Both the position numbers and the translations under genes were made by a program. The notes below the pieces were generated by a model, which was not told the origin of the DNA, searched no databases, and saw only the letters and a list, made by a program, of their open reading frames with translations. Positions 49,020 to 53,592 of a stretch of DNA of 53,592 nt are shown piece after piece. The stretch comes from Actinomycetes bacterium (GTDB lineage: Bacteria > Actinomycetota > Acidimicrobiia > Acidimicrobiales > JAAEMS01), in NCBI GenBank assembly GCA_024225275.1, contig JAAEMS010000228.1, positions 1-53,592 on the forward strand, written 5' to 3'. Position 1 is the first letter of the stretch; every line of letters starts with the position of its first letter.

Positions 49020-49733
49020 ATGTCACGACCGCTCATCGGCCTTCCCGGTCGACGCAAGCTCGCCAAGGCCATCGAGGGTTTCCCCGCCACCATGGACCAC
49101 ATCCAGGTCGACCTGTATCTCGCCGACTACTCCCTCGGCGTGCTCGAGGCCGGGGGCCTCCCGGTGAACCTCCCCATCGACGCTGATCCGGTCGAGCTGG
49201 CCGAGTACCTCGACGGAGTCCTGCTCACCGGTGGAGCCGACATCGGCCCCGAGCATTACGGACACCAGCCCGCGACAGACCTCTTCCCACCCGAGTCCGA
49301 ACGCGACGACTTCGAGCTGGCCCTACTCGGAAGGGCCATCCACCGCGGCCTCCCGGTGCTGGGCATCTGTCGGGGGCTCCAGCTCATCAACGTCCAGGCC
49401 GGTGGCACCCTGAACCAGGACGTCCAGCCCCACGCCCGGTTCGATGTCGTCCCCGACACCGAGGTCCACCCGGTCGACTTCGTCGATGGCTCGATACTGC
49501 ATGGTCTCTACGGCGACAGCCGCAAGGTCAACAGCCTCCATCATCAGACGGTGCTGGACCTGGCCCCGGGCCTCAACGCCACCGGCCGGGCTGACGATGG
49601 CACCGTCGAGGGCCTGGAGTCCGACGACGGTCGGCTGGTCTCGGTTCAATGGCACCCCGAGATGATGAGGGGCCGCCCCGAGGATCCCATCTTCGGTTGG
49701 TTGGTCCACGCGGCCATCACCCGCCAAGGATGA
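49020..49733 (+). CDS. gamma-glutamyl-gamma-aminobutyrate hydrolase-like peptidase (PuuD-type)
   Basis: 237 residues from ATG 49020, 61 nt after the GATase gene. Peptidase C26 signature: LLTGGADIGPEHYG, PVLGICRGLQLINVQAGG (nucleophile Cys in GICRG), NSLHHQTVLDLA and SVQWHPEMMRG (His-Glu). The family cleaves gamma-glutamyl amides in putrescine breakdown. No other puu genes are present, so the substrate is open. It is cytoplasmic. Confidence 0.9.
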   Translation: MSRPLIGLPGRRKLAKAIEGFPATMDHIQVDLYLADYSLGVLEAGGLPVNLPIDADPVELAEYLDGVLLTGGADIGPEHYGHQPATDLFPPESERDDFELALLGRAIHRGLPVLGICRGLQLINVQAGGTLNQDVQPHARFDVVPDTEVHPVDFVDGSILHGLYGDSRKVNSLHHQTVLDLAPGLNATGRADDGTVEGLESDDGRLVSVQWHPEMMRGRPEDPIFGWLVHAAITRQG

Positions 49734-49829
49734 CCGACCGGTTCTGACTCAGTCGGCCAGGCCGGCCTGGATCGCCTCGTTGGTGACCCGATCATGGCCC
49801 GCGGCGACAGAACGGCTAGAAATGGGCGG

Positions 49830-50609
49830 GTGCTGATCGTTGTTTCCCCCGCCAAATCACTCGACTACGAGTCACCCCTGGCCACCCGCAAGCACTCCAA
49901 CCCCCTCATGCTCGACCAGTCCGAGCGCCTGGTTGGGGTCATGCGGGGCAAGTCACCGGCCGAGATCGCCGAGATGATGCACATCTCCGCCTCGCTGGCC
50001 GAGCTGAACTTCGAGCGATTCCAAGATTGGGAACGCCCGTTCACCACCAAGAACGCCCGCCCCGCGGTCATTGCCTTCACCGGCGACGTCTATCAGGGCA
50101 TGGACACGGGATCGTTCAATGAACGTGACTTCACCCACGCCCAGAAGGTGTTGCGCATCCTTTCGGGCCTCTACGGCGTGCTCCGACCCCTCGATCTCAT
50201 GCAGCCCTACCGGCTCGAGATGGGGTCGAAGTTCGATACTGGCCGCGGCTCGGACCTCTACAGCTTCTGGGGCGACCGCATCACCGACCAGCTCAATGCC
50301 GACATCGCCGCCAGTCCCGGCCCGGCCGTCCTGATCAACCTGGCGTCGAACGAGTACTACGGCTCGGTCCAGCCCCAACGGCTCGACGCCCGCATCATCA
50401 CCCCCACCTTCCTTGACGCCAAGGGCGACGGTGAGCACAAGATCGTTGCCTTCTTTGCCAAGCGGGCCCGTGGGGCGATGACCGGATGGATCATCCGCAA
50501 CCGCATCAAGTCGGTCAGAGCTCTCACCGACTTCGACCTCGACGGCTACCGGCACAGCCCCGAGCGGTCCTCGAACTACAACCCGGTCTTCACCCGCCGG
50601 TCTGACTGA
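49830..50609 (+). CDS. yaaA: YaaA family peroxide-stress protein
   Basis: 259 residues from GTG 49830. The DUF328/YaaA family lowers free iron and DNA damage under peroxide stress. Hallmarks are VLIVVSPAKSLDYES at the N-terminus, ALYGVLRPLD-type LSGLYGVLRPLDLMQPYRLEMG, LINLASNEYYGSV and a basic end (KIVAFFAKRARGAMTGWII, LTDFDLDGYRHSPERSS). Full length for the family. Its stop overlaps the opposite-strand MBL gene by 20 nt. Confidence 0.93.
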   Translation: MLIVVSPAKSLDYESPLATRKHSNPLMLDQSERLVGVMRGKSPAEIAEMMHISASLAELNFERFQDWERPFTTKNARPAVIAFTGDVYQGMDTGSFNERDFTHAQKVLRILSGLYGVLRPLDLMQPYRLEMGSKFDTGRGSDLYSFWGDRITDQLNADIAASPGPAVLINLASNEYYGSVQPQRLDARIITPTFLDAKGDGEHKIVAFFAKRARGAMTGWIIRNRIKSVRALTDFDLDGYRHSPERSSNYNPVFTRRSD

Positions 50610-51363
50610 GGTAGGCCTCGCACAACTCGGCCAGACGTGGGCGCCCGAAGCTGGGCTCGTGACCAGCGTGGACCACTGACACCGGTAGGGCTCGTAGTCG
50701 TTCCATCGTGGCCCGGTAGTCGGTGATGTCGGAGCCTTCCAAACCGTCCAGCAGGGGCCCGTCGTAGACGGCATCACCCGAGAACAGAACCCCGGTGCGG
50801 GCTTCCCAGAGGCCGATGCTTCCGGGGGAGTGGCCGGGCAGGTGCAGGACCTCGAAGGTCCGGTCGCCCAGATCGATGACGTCCCCTTCGTCGATCAACC
50901 GGGAGGGCGCCGCGGCGGCCACCTCGTACACCGTGGCCGCGGGCCCGTCGGGCGGTACGGCATCGATCAGGAGCTCTGCGATTTCGTAGCCTGCGTCGCG
51001 GTAGGGGCCGAGAACGGTTTCGGGATAGTGAGCGGTGGCGACCGAGGCCAAGCTGGCCCCTTCGAGGACGGCCGCCTCGGAGGGGTGAGCCGCCCGTTCG
51101 TCGAACTCGTGGAGACCACCGATGTGATCGACGTGGGAGTGGGTGGCCACCGCCAGCAGCCCACCGGCCAGCTCTCGTTCGACCATCGACCGGAGGGGTC
51201 GAAGCCCCATCGAGGTGTCGACCACCAGGTCCAGGTCGCGTCCCTCGATGTGCCAGACATTGCACCGGAGCAGGGGATGGACGTGGGGTTCGGTGATCAG
51301 CGAGACCTGGTCGTCGAACCGCGTTGTCACGTACCACTCATCGACAACCGGCAGCCCTTCCAC
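50590..51363 (-). CDS. MBL-fold metallo-hydrolase
   Basis: 257 residues from ATG 51363. Metallo-beta-lactamase fold with motif AVATHSHVDHIGGLHEF (HxHxDH), the third-motif His in VLHLPGHSPGSIGLWEA, Asp in VLFSGDAVYDGPLL, and the final His in VSVVHAGHEPSFG. It is a glyoxalase II/lactonase-type hydrolase. The long N-terminal part (VSLITEPHVHPLLRCNVWHIEG) recurs in AHL-lactonase-like proteins, but the substrate is not predictable. It converges on yaaA. Confidence 0.9.
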   Translation of the reverse strand: MEGLPVVDEWYVTTRFDDQVSLITEPHVHPLLRCNVWHIEGRDLDLVVDTSMGLRPLRSMVERELAGGLLAVATHSHVDHIGGLHEFDERAAHPSEAAVLEGASLASVATAHYPETVLGPYRDAGYEIAELLIDAVPPDGPAATVYEVAAAAPSRLIDEGDVIDLGDRTFEVLHLPGHSPGSIGLWEARTGVLFSGDAVYDGPLLDGLEGSDITDYRATMERLRALPVSVVHAGHEPSFGRPRLAELCEAYLSQTGG

Positions 51364-51403
51364 GGTGGCTCACCGTAGTGTTTCGTCGGGTAGCGTCGAT
51401 CGT

Positions 51404-52936
51404 ATGAGTACTCGTTCCTATGACTGGATCGCCCACCACGCCGCCACCCGCGGTGACAAGGAGGCCGTACGCGACCTGGCGACAGGCCGCTCGTTCACCT
51501 ACGCGGAAATGGATGATCGAACCAGCCGGTTGGCCACCGCTCTCCAGGACGAGTTCGGGGTCGAGCGGGGTGGACGGGTGGCCGTGCTGGCCGAGAACAA
51601 CACCAACTTCTTCGAGGTCCAGTTCGCCTGCTGGAAGCTTGGTGCCATCTTCGTGCCCCTCAACTGGCGGCTGGTCCTGCCCGAGCTCGAGTACATCGTG
51701 GGCGATTGCACCCCGGTGGCGATCATCCACGACGATGGTTTCGCAGACAACGCCACCAAGCTCACCGAGATCTGTTCGATTCCTCACCGGATCTCGTGGG
51801 GCAGCGCCGGGGGCGATGCGGCTCCCTACGAGGACGCCATCGCCGCCGCTGACCCGTACCAGGGGGCGGTCGAGTGCACCCACGACGATGTGCTCACGAT
51901 CATGTACACCTCGGGGACGACGGGCCGCCCCAAGGGGGCGATCATCACCCAGGGCATGGCGTTCTGGAACGCGGTGAACTGTGTCGAGTTCTTCGGCCTG
52001 AGCGAGAGCATGGTCAACATCGCCTTCCTCCCCCTCTTCCACACAGGAGGCCTCAACGTCTTCGCCAACCCGGCCTTCCACTTCGGGGGCACCAACCTGG
52101 TCATGAAGACGTTTGACCCGGCCGAGGCCCTGGCCCTGCTGACCAGCGAAGAGATGGGCATCACCCACACGATCGGAGTGCCCGCCAACTGGCTGTTCAT
52201 GAGCCAGGTGCCGGCCTTTGTCGATGCCTCGTTCCCCACCCTGGTAGGGCCCGCAGTCGGTGGCTCTCCCACACCCGTGCCCCTCATCGAGGCCTGGGCC
52301 TCGAAGGGCCTGCCCCTCCAGCAAGCCTTCGGCATGACCGAGACGAGTCCTCTCGTGCTCTCGCTCAAGCCCGAGGACTGCGAGACCCGGATCGGCTCAG
52401 CCGGCCTCCCCGCGATGCACACCGAGGCCAAGATCGTCGCCGAAGACGGCAGCCCCACTCCAGTGGGTGAGACCGGTGAGTTGTGGGTCCGGGGACCCAA
52501 CATCACCCCCGGCTACTGGAACAAGCCCGAGGCCACGGCCGAGTCGTTCACCGACGGCTGGCTCCACACCGGCGACGCTGCCCGCGAAGACGAGGACGGG
52601 TTCTTCTACATCGTCGATCGCTGGAAGGACATGTACATCTCTGGCGGCGAGAACGTCTACCCGGCCGAGGTCGAAGGGGTGATCTACCAACTCGACGGCA
52701 TCGTCGAGGTGGCGGTCATCGGGGTGCCCGACGAGAAGTGGGTCGAGGTGGGTCGCGCCGTCGTCGTGCGCCAACCCGATGCCGAGCTCACCGATACCCA
52801 GATCATCAACCACTGCCGCGAGAATCTGGCCCGATTCAAGGTGCCCCAGTCGGTGGTGTTCATTGAAGAGATCCCCCACAACGCGACCGGGAAGGTCCTC
52901 AAGCGCGAGTTGCGCGACTCCCACGGCGCCCCGTGA
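51404..52936 (+). CDS. acyl-CoA synthetase (AMP-forming, fatty-acid or aromatic acid ligase)
   Basis: 510 residues from ATG 51404. ANL-superfamily ligase that adenylates an acid and then attaches CoA. Motifs are in order: TIMYTSGTTGRPKGAIITQGM (P-loop), VNIAFLPLFHTGGLNVFANP, QAFGMTETSPLV (A5), LWVRGPNITPGYWN, LHTGDAAREDEDGFFYIVDRWKDM (A7-A8) and NATGKVLKRELRD with the catalytic Lys (A10). Length and LFHTGG suit medium/long-chain fatty acyl-CoA ligases, which is inference. It overlaps a thioesterase-like fragment by GTGA at 52933. Confidence 0.92.
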   Translation: MSTRSYDWIAHHAATRGDKEAVRDLATGRSFTYAEMDDRTSRLATALQDEFGVERGGRVAVLAENNTNFFEVQFACWKLGAIFVPLNWRLVLPELEYIVGDCTPVAIIHDDGFADNATKLTEICSIPHRISWGSAGGDAAPYEDAIAAADPYQGAVECTHDDVLTIMYTSGTTGRPKGAIITQGMAFWNAVNCVEFFGLSESMVNIAFLPLFHTGGLNVFANPAFHFGGTNLVMKTFDPAEALALLTSEEMGITHTIGVPANWLFMSQVPAFVDASFPTLVGPAVGGSPTPVPLIEAWASKGLPLQQAFGMTETSPLVLSLKPEDCETRIGSAGLPAMHTEAKIVAEDGSPTPVGETGELWVRGPNITPGYWNKPEATAESFTDGWLHTGDAAREDEDGFFYIVDRWKDMYISGGENVYPAEVEGVIYQLDGIVEVAVIGVPDEKWVEVGRAVVVRQPDAELTDTQIINHCRENLARFKVPQSVVFIEEIPHNATGKVLKRELRDSHGAP

Positions 52937-53150
52937 CCATCCCCGACTCCGTCTCCATCCCCGGGTGGGCCCAGGGCCGCCCGGGGATGGGTCAGGGCGG
53001 GTACTCGGCCTTCCAGTTCGGTCGGATCATCGGCGAGGTCTGGGCGGGTGAGAACCATGCGGTTGTTGCCTTCGAAGGTCGCTGGAGCATGCCTCTTCGA
53101 CGAGTCAGGGGAGTTGGTGGCCCGCTCGGACTCCCTATGGGTGGCCCACC
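52933..53150 (+). pseudogene. thioesterase-like (hotdog) fragment with a frameshift
   Basis: Starts at GTG 52933 inside the ligase stop. PDSVSIPGWAQGRPGMGQGG and YSAFQFGRIIG look like the beginning of actinobacterial hotdog thioesterases. After about 50 residues the same frame becomes nonsense (RWSMPLRRVRGVGG), while the +1 frame from about 53083 reads ACLFDESGELVARSDSLWVA, the usual end of this fold. The first and last parts of the domain are present, the middle is shortened, and the frame is broken. It would have hydrolysed acyl-CoA beside the ligase. Confidence 0.5.
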
Positions 53151-53592
53151 GTTCAGCCAGTTCCTGTTCCCCGACTACCTGACCCAGGACTACTCCGTCA
53201 CCGGGCCGAACGGCACCTTCCGTGGCGGGAGATGGGGGAATGTGGGAGCTCGACCGGGATGGTGGGGGCGAGACCCTCATCGATTCCACGATCGTCAGCT
53301 GGAAGTCGATCACGCCCTACGGCGACTTGGTGATGACCTCCGGCTTCGGTGGGGCTGGCAACGAAACTCTCCTGCACTACTTTGACGAGCCCGGCCGGAT
53401 CGTCGACATCGACTACCGCCGGACTGTCGACCGCAGCGACAACTTCGCCATTGGTGGCCACATCGATGGCCCCGCCCGACATGGTGGGGTGGTGGCAGTT
53501 CACCGATCGAGGCCGGGTGATCCCTTCCAACGGCCTACTTGCCCACTTCGGTGACATGTCGGGCGTTGCCCTCAACCAGCCGGTCGTGGGGA
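53150..53592 (+). pseudogene. frameshifted fragment of a secreted GYW-repeat protein, cut by the window end
   Basis: Coding-like sequence in three successive frames. FSQFLFPDYLTQDYSVTGPN (frame of 52933) is followed from about 53222 by GGMWELDRDGGGETLIDSTI and YGDLVMTSGFGGAGNETLLH, DEPGRIVDIDYRRTVDRSDN. A third frame from about 53481 then reads WWQFTDRGRVIPSNGLLAHF and GDMSGVALNQPVVG. The last piece is a repeat unit of the same kind as in the propellers at 34942-36792. The gene continues beyond the window. Sequence errors or decay are both possible, and no start is assigned. Confidence 0.45.

Noticed and set aside
1..53592. CRISPR array, tRNA or rRNA genes, phage or defence systems
   Set aside because: No spaced short repeats, no tRNA-like T-loop contexts in the gaps and no recognisable defence or phage proteins were seen. 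A covariance-model scan was not possible here.

Overview
The window is high-GC DNA from an actinobacterium, most likely of the class Acidimicrobiia. That placement is an inference. It rests on the GC-rich codons, a Ddn-like F420-type reductase, a mycothiol/DinB-type TIGR03086 protein, a WYL regulator, and several secreted proteins carrying GYW..DGG.F.FG..F.GS....LN.PV repeats, which I associate with that class. Genes are tightly packed, with many 4-bp ATGA/GTGA stop-start overlaps. I found no rRNA, tRNA or CRISPR array.

Layout. 1-8.7 kb is a degraded zone: a dead IS6-family element, a YCII-like stub, a deleted arsenite methyltransferase relic, two near-identical acetyltransferase copies (one with a 54-codon deletion), a flavin amine oxidase stub, and a B12-dependent acyl-CoA mutase operon whose MeaB-type GTPase gene has lost its P-loop. 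8.7-10.4 kb holds a WYL regulator divergent from a TIGR03086 gene across an 11-bp-arm palindrome. 10.5-16.4 kb is a six-gene operon: membrane Ser/Thr kinase, FAD oxidoreductase, 4-TM protein, TauE/SafE-type permease, pseudokinase and FHA protein. This is my main candidate for an undescribed system. 16.5-21 kb is a heme operon (HemN, ferrochelatase, protoporphyrinogen oxidase) plus a Cys-rich protein. 21-28 kb carries a sulfatase, a VOC protein, a biotin-dependent acyl-CoA carboxylase with its own TetR regulator, and a hemerythrin-like protein.

28.1-34.5 kb (minus strand) is a five-gene overlapping operon: a 1050-residue sortilin/BNR-type propeller protein, a second TauE/SafE permease, an ABC ATPase and two ABC-2 permeases. 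34.9-41.9 kb is a cell-surface island: a propeller-esterase, an OatA-like acyltransferase with SGNH tail, an SGNH-propeller protein, a Thr/Pro-linked SGNH hydrolase, and a solute-binding-like protein without a signal peptide. 42-53 kb is metabolic: SDR, alpha/beta hydrolase, RNase Z-like MBL protein, amidohydrolase, CobW GTPase, MarR regulator, two class I glutamine amidotransferases, YaaA, an MBL hydrolase and an acyl-CoA ligase. The last 650 bases again hold frameshifted fragments (a thioesterase and a secreted-repeat protein).

Broken genes cluster at the two ends while the 8.7-52.9 kb core is mostly intact. Real decay and poor sequence at contig ends both need to be considered.
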